Shown here one piece after another: positions 24,216 through 32,353 of a DNA stretch of 64,000 nt; positions within the stretch are counted from its first letter, which is position 1, and every line of letters starts with the position of its first letter. The notes beneath the pieces were generated by a model that had not been told where the DNA came from, did no database searches, and saw nothing but the letters and a program-made list of their open reading frames with translations. Position numbers and translations under genes: made by a program. Origin of the DNA: Leptospira chreensis (GTDB lineage: Bacteria > Spirochaetota > Leptospiria > Leptospirales > Leptospiraceae); contig NZ_JAFFPS010000026.1 of the NCBI RefSeq assembly GCF_016919165.1, positions 124,001 through 188,000 on the forward strand. Reading direction: 5' to 3'.

Positions 24216-26813
24216 ATGTCGGCACCCTCTCTTAAATATCTTTGTCCACACTGCCAAAAGGCATCTCGACTTCCTGAGCCAACTCCTAAGGAAGGGAAGT
24301 TTCAACTAACGTGCGCTCATTGCAGTGAAAAAGTAATTCTTAATTTTTCGGATTATCGTTTTGAAATAGTAAAAGTGGTTCCCAAAGAACCACCGATTTC
24401 TGAGACGACTCAGTTGTTTCAGCCCTTTAAAATTCCCACACCGACAATCACCAAACCAAATGATTTTAAAGAAAGGTCGGAATCAAAATCCAAACCATTT
24501 TGGGAACGAAAAGTTGTCTTCGAACGAGAACCAGAAGTTCGGACATTCAAACCCAAACCTTTAAAACAAAGGCTTAGTAGTGGGAACGGTGGTCGAAGTA
24601 AGTCTCCCACATTCTCCTATGTGAAACTTGCGTTTACAATCACTTCCGTTTGTTTATTTTTATTCATTCTTGGGTTCTCTTATTTTGTGGCAGGAGTGCT
24701 TGCGACTAAAAAAGAAGTCCCTTTGTATTTGGAATCTCTTTCGAAAAACATTCCCACTAAAATCCTAGATCGTAATGGACAGATGGTGAGTGAAATCTTC
24801 CAGAAACGAACATCCACCTTACGTTTGCAAGACTACCCAGAAGATATGATCTCCATTCTTTTGAATATTGAAGATCAAAAGTTTTTCTTTCATGGTGGGA
24901 TTGATTATTCGGCAATCCTTCGAGCTATTTTTAAAAACATCATAAATTTAAGTTATAAACAAGGGGCATCCACGATCACACAGCAGTTAGCACGAATCAT
25001 CCTGGATGATCGTCGCAAAAGTTTAAATCGAAAGTGGCGAGAGGCACAACTGGCCTTTGCTTTAGAATCTGTACTCACCAAAGAACAAATCTTAGAAACT
25101 TATATGAACCATGTTTATTTGGGTCATGGAGCATTTGGATTTGGAGAGGGTGTTAAGTTTTATTTTCAAAAAAATCCAATGGAGTTGAGTAAAGAAGAAA
25201 TGGTGTTACTGGCCTCTCTTCCTTCAGCACCTAACAAATATTCTCCCTTAAAAAATCCAGAGGAATCCTATACTCGTGTCCGGGCCATTTTACAGATGTT
25301 TCGCAATCGTGGTATTTATCCCAATTTAGATCGGGATAAGTTTGTAAGTTTTTATCATAACCTTTCCACTCGTTCGCCGAATGAAACAGTTTTTGGTTCC
25401 AGACAAGACATTGCTCCTTATGTAACAGAACATGTCCGTGGGGTTCTTTCTTCTTTAGAAGGAGATAAGAATATCTACGAAAGTGGTGGATATACCGTGG
25501 AAACCACGCTAGATCGCGGGGCACAGGAACTAATTGGACCCATGGTTCGTGAGTATCTGAACAAAAATCGTAAGTCTGGCAAAATTCAAAAGAAACGAGT
25601 CCGACTGAAACCAGAATCACCAATGGATTTGGCATTTCGGCAAAAGATGGAAGAAGTATCCATCTTAAACGAGATGGTTTGGAATCCAGATAGTTTGGAA
25701 TCAGAAAAAGATACAAGTTCAGTGCAGGCGGCCATTGTAGGAATCCAACCAAACACAGGTCAGGTGTTATTTTTACATGGTGGGGAAGAGTTTAATTCAC
25801 AAAACCAATTCAATCGCGCCACCCAAATGCGTAGGCAGACGGGAAGTTCCATCAAAGCCGTGTTATATGCATCTGCCATAGATGCTGGTGTGATCCAAGC
25901 CGGAACCAGGATTCTCGATGCTCCTTTGTATTACCGTGGTGGTGGGGGAAAGGAATGGGCTCCCGAAAACTTGGGGGGAAGTTTTGATGGAGAGATCTCC
26001 CTTCGCACAGCGCTTGTAAAATCCAAAAACACAGCCGCCGTTCAAGTTGCAGAACGATTGGGAAGTGCAGGCATTGAACGTTATTTTACAAAATATTTTT
26101 TCCCGAATGATGGTGAAAAGAAAGCTCGCTACCGTGGTGATTTGTCTTTGGCTCTCGGAACCTTAGAGATCTCACCTTTGGAGATGGCATCAGCCTTTAC
26201 TGGTTTTGTCAACCAAGGCACAGTGAAACGTCCTTATCTCATTCAGAGGATTAAAAATGCGAAGGGTGTTGTTTTGTATGAAGCAGGTGGCACTGATGAG
26301 TTTAAATTAAAACTCCCTCCAGAGCGCCAAGTGATTCGTCCAGACACAGCAGAAGTGATGGTATCATTACTTAGGGATAGTGGCCGTGCCAGTGGAGTAC
26401 GGGGCGGTGGTTATGCGGGAGATCTCATTGGAAAAACGGGAACCACCAATGATTATAAAGATGCATGGTTTGTAGGTGCAAGGCCTGATTTAGCTTTGGC
26501 AGTATGGATTGGATATGACAATCCAAAATTTGGAATGGGTGGGAGCGGACTTGGTGGGGCAGTGGCGGCACCACTGTGGGGAGAGATTGTTTCCTCGATT
26601 GATAGAAAAAATATAATTCCAAAAATTCAATTCAGCCAACCGGTCTATGCAAAACCGCATAAAATTTGTTCCTTAACCGGGAAACAAGCTGGTGCCAATT
26701 GCCCTGTGGTAAACGAACTTTATCTTTCGGATCATCCCCCTGAAGGAATTTGTGCGGAAGACCATAAGTCCGTACAATCAGAGAACAAAGATTTGATGAA
26801 AGGGTTGTATTAA
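24216..26813 (+). CDS. Penicillin-binding protein 1A family, with N-terminal zinc ribbon
   Basis: 865 residues; the start is supported by GGGAG upstream. It is a bifunctional peptidoglycan synthase. The transglycosylase domain (about 190-370) has Glu219 in IEDQKFFFHGG and QGASTITQQ. The transpeptidase domain (about 500-790) has Ser544-x-x-Lys547 (SSIK), SKN and KTGTT. A single membrane helix lies at about 138-162. Unusually, the cytoplasmic N-terminus carries two CxxC pairs, Cys10/Cys13 and Cys33/Cys36 (LCPHC, TCAHC), a zinc-ribbon of the MJ0042 kind, joined by a ~95-residue basic, Pro-rich linker. The C-terminus has a short Cys-containing tail. It is followed with no gap by a hypothetical gene. 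Confidence 0.95.
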   Translation: MSAPSLKYLCPHCQKASRLPEPTPKEGKFQLTCAHCSEKVILNFSDYRFEIVKVVPKEPPISETTQLFQPFKIPTPTITKPNDFKERSESKSKPFWERKVVFEREPEVRTFKPKPLKQRLSSGNGGRSKSPTFSYVKLAFTITSVCLFLFILGFSYFVAGVLATKKEVPLYLESLSKNIPTKILDRNGQMVSEIFQKRTSTLRLQDYPEDMISILLNIEDQKFFFHGGIDYSAILRAIFKNIINLSYKQGASTITQQLARIILDDRRKSLNRKWREAQLAFALESVLTKEQILETYMNHVYLGHGAFGFGEGVKFYFQKNPMELSKEEMVLLASLPSAPNKYSPLKNPEESYTRVRAILQMFRNRGIYPNLDRDKFVSFYHNLSTRSPNETVFGSRQDIAPYVTEHVRGVLSSLEGDKNIYESGGYTVETTLDRGAQELIGPMVREYLNKNRKSGKIQKKRVRLKPESPMDLAFRQKMEEVSILNEMVWNPDSLESEKDTSSVQAAIVGIQPNTGQVLFLHGGEEFNSQNQFNRATQMRRQTGSSIKAVLYASAIDAGVIQAGTRILDAPLYYRGGGGKEWAPENLGGSFDGEISLRTALVKSKNTAAVQVAERLGSAGIERYFTKYFFPNDGEKKARYRGDLSLALGTLEISPLEMASAFTGFVNQGTVKRPYLIQRIKNAKGVVLYEAGGTDEFKLKLPPERQVIRPDTAEVMVSLLRDSGRASGVRGGGYAGDLIGKTGTTNDYKDAWFVGARPDLALAVWIGYDNPKFGMGGSGLGGAVAAPLWGEIVSSIDRKNIIPKIQFSQPVYAKPHKICSLTGKQAGANCPVVNELYLSDHPPEGICAEDHKSVQSENKDLMKGLY

Positions 26814-27785
26814 TTGAAAACAAATTTGAATCAACTCCTTGGGGCGAGTATCGTTCTACTCTCCTTTGTATTCACTCTTTCTCTTTCAGCCAATTCCTAT
26901 TATGAAGAAGGGTATGAAATGGAGCAGTTGAATACTCTCTTTGCCATTCCTTTGTATGAAAAAGCTCTCAGCCAAAAACCATCGGGGAAATTACAAAAGG
27001 CCGTAGTCTCTCGTCTTTTCTTTTTGTATAAAAAACATGGAAAACTTTTGGATGCTTTGTTTCTCGGAAGTAAGTTTCCTTCTCTCATTCCTTCCAAAGA
27101 AAGAAGTTGGATTTGGTCTCATTTAGCAGAAATTTATAAACCTATCACTGTATCCGAACTTTCCGCAACTTATGTATTGGCTGCCAAAGTTTCATCAGAT
27201 AAATTTACCGAACTATCCGAACATCTAAAAATATCCAACTCACAAAAGTTATATGAATTTGCCTCCATAATCCTTTTGAAACGCAAACAATACAAAGTGA
27301 TTTTATCAATTTATGCTGAGAATCCATCAATGGCCAAAACTCCGTTGTTTATTGGGATTTCTGAATTTAAAATCGGAGCCGATTCCGGTAAAGAATTTTT
27401 GAAAACCATACTCGGAGAATCAGAAACGGAACGCTCAGACCAAGAGAAATCAGATGTTTTGTATTTGATGGGTGTGTATTACCGCCAAACAACAGAATAC
27501 GAACTGTCGGCTCGTTACTTTCGAATGAGTGGAAGTTTTGGATCCAAACCAAGGGCCGATTTAGAAACTACAAAATCTCTTGTTTTGAAGGGAAATGCAA
27601 AAGAGATGTGTTCTACTTTTAAATTTGGTTCTTCCTCTACAGATGAAATCGAAACCCTTTTGTATTATTACTGTTCTCCGAATGCGAATAATTCTTGGAA
27701 ACCTTATGAACCAAGTATTCGTATTTTAGCCGAAAGGGAAGGAAATGAATTTTTAACATTACTCTTTCCAGGTAGGGACCAATGA
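26814..27785 (+). CDS. Exported protein of unknown function, helical repeat type
   Basis: 323 residues from a TTG directly after the PBP stop codon. A signal peptide (about 1-27, ending SLSANS) is followed by a helical protein with TPR-like spacing: FAIPLYEKALSQKPSG near 43 and MGVYYRQTTEYELSARYFRM near 220. It is probably periplasmic. No exact family is recognised. It overlaps the next gene by 4 bases (ATGA), so PBP1A, this protein and the next are likely one transcript, and it may assist wall synthesis by inference. Confidence 0.7.
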   Translation: MKTNLNQLLGASIVLLSFVFTLSLSANSYYEEGYEMEQLNTLFAIPLYEKALSQKPSGKLQKAVVSRLFFLYKKHGKLLDALFLGSKFPSLIPSKERSWIWSHLAEIYKPITVSELSATYVLAAKVSSDKFTELSEHLKISNSQKLYEFASIILLKRKQYKVILSIYAENPSMAKTPLFIGISEFKIGADSGKEFLKTILGESETERSDQEKSDVLYLMGVYYRQTTEYELSARYFRMSGSFGSKPRADLETTKSLVLKGNAKEMCSTFKFGSSSTDEIETLLYYYCSPNANNSWKPYEPSIRILAEREGNEFLTLLFPGRDQ

Positions 27786-28240
27786 ACTTTAAATTTTATC
27801 TTTCTTCGTTTGTTTTGAATTTAGTTTTCTTCACCTATCCGGCATTAGCAAATTTTTTAGTCACACCAGAACAGAACTTACGATTGGAACTTGTTGGGTC
27901 TTCCCGGGACCAAATTCGTTTTTGCAAACAAAAACCCGCACAAGTGTTTGGACGTAATGCGATTGCTCCTTCTGTCACTTGTCAGTTTCTACCAGAAACA
28001 GAAGTGAGTTTAGATCATTTTTTTACAGAAGAACTCGCGGACACGGAAGAAACACAATGGACTTTCTATGATGGATCGGGCAAACAATTGTATCCCACCG
28101 TCTCTTGGGAAGGCCAAGAGACTTTGTTTTTGGTATCGGTGGTTCGTTCCAAACGAGGTCAGTTCGGAGTTCAGTTGCAAAGGAAAAAAGACGGAGCCTA
28201 TTTTTTCTATCGCACTAAGATCCAAAACTGGGTGATTTAG
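27782..28240 (+). CDS. Exported protein of unknown function
   Basis: 152 residues with a signal peptide (about 1-23, ending YPALA). The mature part is beta-rich, with alternating hydrophobic residues (TLFLVSVVRS, GVQLQRKKDGAYFFYR), so perhaps a small beta-sandwich or barrel. It has two Cys (FCKQKP and VTCQF), which could form a disulfide. It overlaps the preceding gene by 4 bases and ends the run that begins at 22802. A weak terminator-like hairpin overlaps its stop codon. Confidence 0.68.
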   Translation: MNFKFYLSSFVLNLVFFTYPALANFLVTPEQNLRLELVGSSRDQIRFCKQKPAQVFGRNAIAPSVTCQFLPETEVSLDHFFTEELADTEETQWTFYDGSGKQLYPTVSWEGQETLFLVSVVRSKRGQFGVQLQRKKDGAYFFYRTKIQNWVI

Positions 28241-28264
28241 TTTTCTATTATTTAGAAACTTTTT
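28240..28264 (+). terminator. Possible Rho-independent terminator after the PBP1A gene run
   Basis: GTTTTCTA and TAGAAAC form a 7-pair stem with one bulged T and a 5-base loop (28240-28259), followed by five T. The stem is AT-rich and weak. It lies in the 7-base gap between convergent genes. Confidence 0.35.
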
Positions 28265-28652
28265 CCTTTTGCCTTAAGAACTGTAGAATCCAAATCAGAA
28301 TCGGCAAACCTAATTCCAAGGTTACATAAACATAAAGTCTAACCTCTGCTGGAATTCCAACGGTGATCATCGAAATCACACGACCTAGGCCTGATAAAAA
28401 GATAGCAGCTCCCATAATGTAGACAAGATCACCTTGTTTTTGAATGTTAAATGCCATCCACAATGCGATGAAACCTGCACCCAGAAGAATCCCGGCTAAA
28501 TAACGATAGACATTGTCTGCATAGGGAGTAACAGCTGTTCCCTCAGGCATGATGAGGGCAACACCTTTGATCAAATTGGTAATGCCGCCAGATAGGCCAA
28601 TCAGAAACACAAGGAAAAATAGGATCTGCAGGATTCTTTCTTTTTTGTTCAT
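28248..28652 (-). CDS. DUF4345-like small membrane protein
   Basis: 134 residues from the ATG at 28652, chosen because AAAGGTCC lies just upstream; further upstream ATGs (28670, 28694) lack ribosome sites. Four predicted membrane helices fill the protein (about 8-28, 48-68, 76-95, 103-122). The pattern of a Gly-rich first helix, YRYLAGILLGAGF in the second and FLSGLGRVISM in the third fits DUF4345. Function is unknown. It stands alone, convergent with the PBP1A run. Confidence 0.7.
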   Translation of the reverse strand: MNKKERILQILFFLVFLIGLSGGITNLIKGVALIMPEGTAVTPYADNVYRYLAGILLGAGFIALWMAFNIQKQGDLVYIMGAAIFLSGLGRVISMITVGIPAEVRLYVYVTLELGLPILIWILQFLRQKEKVSK

Positions 28653-28721
28653 TTGGACCTTTTCTCGCATGAAAGGCGTGGGAAAACAATCCATAATTTG
28701 GTGGCGCCGAAGCCGCTGCGG

Positions 28722-28796
28722 TCTATTCGAATCCTTCAGTTTGTTGTTAGTTGGGGATTTGGTTCCTTTGTATCGGAACTTAGTTTGGGCAGGGAA
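28722..28796. repeat. Direct repeat copy 1 (75 bases) of the tRNA-Tyr 3' flank
   Basis: This stretch matches 28928-29002 at 71 of 75 positions with no gaps. Its right end copies the last bases of tRNA-Tyr (TTGGGCAGGGAA on the plus strand), so the repeat is a duplicate of the tRNA 3' end and the DNA after it. The copies are 206 bases apart. Confidence 0.85.
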
Positions 28797-28879
28797 CGGA
28801 CAAGTAGGGACGCTGTCCTGATTCGCCCACCCTTCACTCCGCCATCCTGGCTACGTTCGCTCGGGCCCGTCGTCGCTCT

Positions 28880-28898
28880 TTTTGACATCCTGTCAAAA
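28880..28898. repeat. Perfect hairpin between the two repeat copies
   Basis: TTTTGACA (28880-28887), loop TCC, TGTCAAAA (28891-28898). Read in the direction of tRNA transcription (minus), the stem ends in A-rich then T-rich sequence, so it could act as a weak tRNA-operon terminator. It lies after the tRNA-Tyr 3' flank in that direction. Confidence 0.45.
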
Positions 28899-28927
28899 CT
28901 TCTCCCTATGGGTCGAAGTCGAGCTCC

Positions 28928-28991
28928 TCTATTCGAATCCTTCAATTAGTTGTTAGTTGGGGAATTGGTTCCTTTGAATCGGAACTTAGTT

Positions 28992-29002
<11 letters not shown>
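28928..29002. repeat. Direct repeat copy 2 (75 bases), overlapping tRNA-Tyr
   Basis: The second copy of the 75-base repeat (71/75 identical to 28722-28796). Its last 11 bases are the 3' end of the tRNA-Tyr gene, starting at 28992. Confidence 0.85.
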
Positions 29003-29079
<77 letters not shown>

Positions 29080-29087
29080 GTGCATGA

Positions 29088-29159
29088 AGCCGCCTGAGGG
29101 ATTTGAACCTCCGACCGGCTGTTTACAAAACAGCTGCTCTACCACTGAGCTAAGGCGGC
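29088..29159 (-). tRNA. tRNA-Thr (anticodon TGT)
   Basis: 72 bases. The acceptor arms GCCGCCT and AGGCGGC pair perfectly. The D-arm TAGCTCAGTGGTAGAGC, anticodon stem GCTGT/ACAGC with loop TTTGTAA (anticodon TGT) and T-loop GTTCAAATC are all normal. CCA is not encoded, and the discriminator position reads T. It is first in the Thr-Tyr tandem. Confidence 0.95.
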
Positions 29160-29243
29160 ATGCATTTCCAATTTTTGTGAAAAGCCGTTAAGGTCAAATA
29201 AAAATTCTTTGAGCGGAGGTGGATTCTATCAGAATGACAGGAG

Positions 29244-29633
29244 ATGGCACTGTTTTTTGTCAATTCTCTGATGACGATCTCCATAATTGGATTTTATTCG
29301 GGTTATTTTTTTCGAAAGAAGGACCAAAACCGGCATAGACTCTTCAATAGCATTGGGATTTTGGCAAATCTCTCGGCAGCTGTCTATTTACTCGGCATGA
29401 AATATCTGTTAGGTGGGATTGCCGAACACCAAATTTATCCAACGGCACCGGAATTCATCATTCATATCCATCGGTTTTTTGCAGCCATAACTCTCGTTCT
29501 TATGTTGTGTATGGGTTATTTGGGATGGAAAAGAAAACGAAACTTACACGTAAAATTGCATTACATCTTTTTGCCATTGTACACGATTGTTTATATCTCC
29601 GGTCTGTTTTTATTTCAATCAAAACCGCTTTAA
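29244..29633 (+). CDS. DUF420-like small membrane protein
   Basis: 129 residues with four predicted membrane helices (about 5-23, 33-55, 72-95, 105-124) and several His near membrane edges (EHQIY, IHIHRF, LHVKLHY), which resembles DUF420 and cytochrome-assembly-related proteins. AGGAG sits directly against the ATG with no spacing, so an in-frame ATG at 29271 is a possible alternative. It is followed 3-9 bases later by the transketolase gene. Function is unknown. Confidence 0.62.
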   Translation: MALFFVNSLMTISIIGFYSGYFFRKKDQNRHRLFNSIGILANLSAAVYLLGMKYLLGGIAEHQIYPTAPEFIIHIHRFFAAITLVLMLCMGYLGWKRKRNLHVKLHYIFLPLYTIVYISGLFLFQSKPL

Positions 29634-29642
29634 GGAATGTTC

Positions 29643-30455
29643 ATGGAAAAAATTGAAGTCGCAAAGAAATTTGCAAAAGATATCCGAATCCAAGTTATCA
29701 AAATGGTAACGGCTGCCAATTCTGGTCACCCAGGTGGTCCTCTTGGACTTGCTGATATCTACGCTGCACTCTATACTTCCATTTTAAATCATGATCCAAA
29801 AAATCCTGAATGGCCAGAAAGAGACAGACTCATTCTTTCCAACGGCCACGTATGTGCGGTTCGTTATGCATCCATGGGGCTTTCTGGTTATTTCCCTGTA
29901 GAAGATTTGCTTACATTTAGAAATATCAATTCATATCTCCAAGGCCACCCTTCCACTCGTTATATGAAGGGAATCGAATCTAGTTCTGGATCTCTCGGAC
30001 AAGGTTTATCTGTATCTGTTGGTTTGGCATTGGGCGCGAGACTAAAAAAAGAGACATATAAAATTTATACATGCATCTCTGATGGGGAATGTGGGGAAGG
30101 AATGACTTGGGAAGCAGCACAATCGGCAGTCCACTTCAAAACAGATAACCTAATTGCCTTTATGGATCGTAACTACATCCAAATCGATGGAAACACAGAA
30201 GAAGTAATGAAGTTAGAACCACTAGATAAAAAGTTCGAGATGTTTGGTTGGAACGTAATCAATGCAGACGGACATAATATGGAAGATATTTTTGCTGCAT
30301 TTGCAAAAGCAAAACAACATACTGGTGGACCAACTCTTATCGTCTTTAGAACTATTTTAGGGAAAGGTGTTTCTTATATGGAAAACAATCCTAAATGGCA
30401 TGGGACTCCTCCGAACAAGGAACAAGAAGCACAAGCACTTGCGGAATTAATATAA
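29643..30455 (+). CDS. Transketolase, N-terminal (TPP-binding) subunit
   Basis: 270 residues from the ATG at 29643, which has AAGGA 6-7 bases upstream; ATG at 29637 adds two residues. It covers only the first, thiamine-diphosphate-binding half of transketolase: [28 protein letters not shown] and SDGECGEG with RNYIQIDG. The catalytic pyrimidine half is a separate gene in split transketolases. It is not adjacent here, since the next gene is unrelated, so the partner must lie elsewhere. The enzyme moves two-carbon units in the pentose phosphate pathway. Confidence 0.92.
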   Translation: MEKIEVAKKFAKDIRIQVIKMVTAANSGHPGGPLGLADIYAALYTSILNHDPKNPEWPERDRLILSNGHVCAVRYASMGLSGYFPVEDLLTFRNINSYLQGHPSTRYMKGIESSSGSLGQGLSVSVGLALGARLKKETYKIYTCISDGECGEGMTWEAAQSAVHFKTDNLIAFMDRNYIQIDGNTEEVMKLEPLDKKFEMFGWNVINADGHNMEDIFAAFAKAKQHTGGPTLIVFRTILGKGVSYMENNPKWHGTPPNKEQEAQALAELI

Positions 30456-30469
30456 TCTTTCAGATTCGA

Positions 30470-30498
30470 TTGACATTTTTGATTTTATACAGATAGTT
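30470..30498 (+). promoter_or_regulatory. Possible sigma-70 promoter for the SirB1-like gene
   Basis: TTGACA (30470-30475) is a perfect -35 element. With a 16-17-base spacer, a weak -10 (GATAGT or ATAGTT) falls at 30492-30498. Transcription would then begin close to the ATG at 30504. No ribosome site is visible, so the message could be leaderless. The -10 match is poor. Confidence 0.3.
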
Positions 30499-30503
30499 TT
30501 TGC

Positions 30504-31403
30504 ATGGGACAAACTTCCTTTCCAGACTTTTATCCGGATGATATCACTCGTTTATTGTACGATTGGGAAGTTGCTCCTCCTGAAAAAAAACGTTTTCTAT
30601 TAAAACTCATCGCATCTCGCATTCCATGGCAGATCCAATTGGAATCTGCTCTGGATGAAGTAAAAGATCCTTACCTTCGTGTACAAGCTCGTAATCTAAA
30701 ATCCGAAATCACTCGTCATAGACTTCGTCATTCCTTCTTCAAACTCACGTTACGTGGGAATACAAATCATTATAAAGATTTAGAAGAGATGGCTGTGCAG
30801 TTGTCTAGTATTGGTTTTCCTGATCAAAACTATGCAGAGATCAAACATGAATTGGACCGTATGGCACTGCGAGTATCAGAATTGTATGATGATCATTCTG
30901 GTTATTTGACAGATGAACTAAAAGTACAAATCCTTTGCCAGGTTTTATTCCAAGAAGAGGGTTTTGTCGGAAATATTCAAAACTATAATGATCCCGGAAA
31001 TTCTTATTTATTTCAGGTAATTAAAAGTAGATTGGGAATTCCTATTTCTCTTTCCGTAGTATATTTGTTAGTGGGCCAAAGGTTGGGTCTACCGCTCTAT
31101 GGAACCAATTTACCACTTCATTTTCTTTTACAATATGAATCCGAAGGTTATTTTACCTATATCGATCCATTTCATGGTGGTGTTTTATTAGATAAATTCA
31201 CCTGTGAAAAGTTTCTCGAAGCAAATGGATATACCAATTCCCCGAAATATTTCACAAAAGCATCTACACTTTCTATGATCAAACGTATGTGTAGAAATCT
31301 CATCCATATCTACCGGGACAACCAATCGAAAGAAATGGAGAATACAATTAAGGATCACCTGCAGATTCTAGAAAGCCGATCCACACATGTGGATAAAGAA
31401 TGA
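30504..31403 (+). CDS. SirB1-family transglutaminase-like protein
   Basis: 299 residues. The C-terminal half is the SirB1/transglutaminase-like domain: LCQVLFQEEGFVGN, GIPISLSVVYLLVGQRLGLP, NLPLHFLL and IDPFHGGVLL. The N-terminal ~90 residues are helical and Arg-rich. SirB1-type proteins keep the transglutaminase fold but are of uncertain activity; the position of the catalytic Cys holds SLSVVY here, so hydrolase activity is doubtful. It overlaps the polyprenyl synthase gene by 4 bases. No ribosome site precedes the ATG. Confidence 0.82.
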   Translation: MGQTSFPDFYPDDITRLLYDWEVAPPEKKRFLLKLIASRIPWQIQLESALDEVKDPYLRVQARNLKSEITRHRLRHSFFKLTLRGNTNHYKDLEEMAVQLSSIGFPDQNYAEIKHELDRMALRVSELYDDHSGYLTDELKVQILCQVLFQEEGFVGNIQNYNDPGNSYLFQVIKSRLGIPISLSVVYLLVGQRLGLPLYGTNLPLHFLLQYESEGYFTYIDPFHGGVLLDKFTCEKFLEANGYTNSPKYFTKASTLSMIKRMCRNLIHIYRDNQSKEMENTIKDHLQILESRSTHVDKE

Positions 31404-32353
31404 AATCAAATGTCCGCATCCAATCCATCTTAACTAAGTTTGATAAAAATTTAGATGGAATCATTAAAGAAGACATTCCTGTTCTTAAAAAAATCAAAAA
31501 ACATGTAATCACTTCTGGTGGAAAACGGATTCGTCCTTTTTCTCATTATTTATTTTGTCAGTTCTTAAACGTAAAAGATAAAAATTGGCTTGATGTAGGA
31601 AGTGTTGCCGAACTCATCCATGCTGCAAGTTTACTCCATGATGATGTCGTAGACAATGCGCCCATTCGTCGCGGGAAACCAACCATCGGATCTTTGTTTG
31701 GAAATAAAACTGCCATCCTTGCCGGCGACTATCTGTTAGCTTGTGGAATCAATCGACTCAATTCCCTGGGCAATCCAGAACTTATGGAGATTTTTTCACA
31801 AGTGCTAAAGGATTTATCTGTGAGTGAACTTTTACAGATGGAATGGGAAAAAAATCCCAAAATTTCCTTAAAAGTTTATGATTCTATCATTTATGGAAAG
31901 ACGGCCTCTCTTTTTGGAGTTTGTACGGAATCGGCAGCCATTCTTGCCGGTAAATCCAAAAAAGAAAGGGCAGTGGTTCGTGATTTCGGTGTTAGGTTGG
32001 GAAAACTTTTCCAAAAGAAAGATGATTGTTTGGATTATTTTGTGGATTCCAGTGCGAGTGGTAAGGAATTTTTAAAAGATTTTAAAAATGGACTCTTCAC
32101 ATATCCTGTTCTTCTTCTTCGCAATCAACTAGGGCTTTTAGAAAAAAGAAAGTTGGAATCTGTATTCAAAAAAGAAGAAAGAAATTCTTCCGACGAATCC
32201 TATATTCTTGGTTTGATGGAATCTAAAAAAATATCTGAAATGTTACACAAAGAACTAAATTCCGAAAAAAACTATCTACTTGGTTTTTTAAATCAATTTC
32301 CAAATAGCTCCGAACGGCAGTTATTCGTTGAACAATTGGACCGTCTTACTTAA
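31400..32353 (+). CDS. Polyprenyl (all-trans) diphosphate synthase
   Basis: 317 residues. It joins isopentenyl diphosphate units to an allylic primer to form a long isoprenoid diphosphate for quinones or lipid carriers. The first Asp-rich motif is LLHDDVVDNAPIRRG and the second is KKDDCLDYF (DDxxD in both), with GGKRIRP before them and FGNKTAILAGDYLLA after. The pattern fits octaprenyl or solanesyl-type synthases; product length cannot be read reliably. Start overlaps the SirB1-like gene by 4 bases. It converges on the kinase gene at 32350 with a 4-base 3' overlap. Confidence 0.9.
   Translation: MKSNVRIQSILTKFDKNLDGIIKEDIPVLKKIKKHVITSGGKRIRPFSHYLFCQFLNVKDKNWLDVGSVAELIHAASLLHDDVVDNAPIRRGKPTIGSLFGNKTAILAGDYLLACGINRLNSLGNPELMEIFSQVLKDLSVSELLQMEWEKNPKISLKVYDSIIYGKTASLFGVCTESAAILAGKSKKERAVVRDFGVRLGKLFQKKDDCLDYFVDSSASGKEFLKDFKNGLFTYPVLLLRNQLGLLEKRKLESVFKKEERNSSDESYILGLMESKKISEMLHKELNSEKNYLLGFLNQFPNSSERQLFVEQLDRLT

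Larger units (their letters stand above)
28653..28991. other. Intergenic region with duplicated tRNA-Tyr flank
   Basis: No supported gene in about 340 bases. It contains the two copies of a 75-base direct repeat and the hairpin at 28880-28898, listed separately. The middle part (28800-28925) is richer in G and C than its surroundings. Its minus-strand reading frame has no family features, so I regard it as non-coding. It may be a dispersed genomic element. Confidence 0.5.

Noticed and set aside
28653..28949. Open frames on both strands over the region before the tRNAs
   Set aside because: No protein features; they run through the 75-base repeats and the GC-rich segment and contradict each other.
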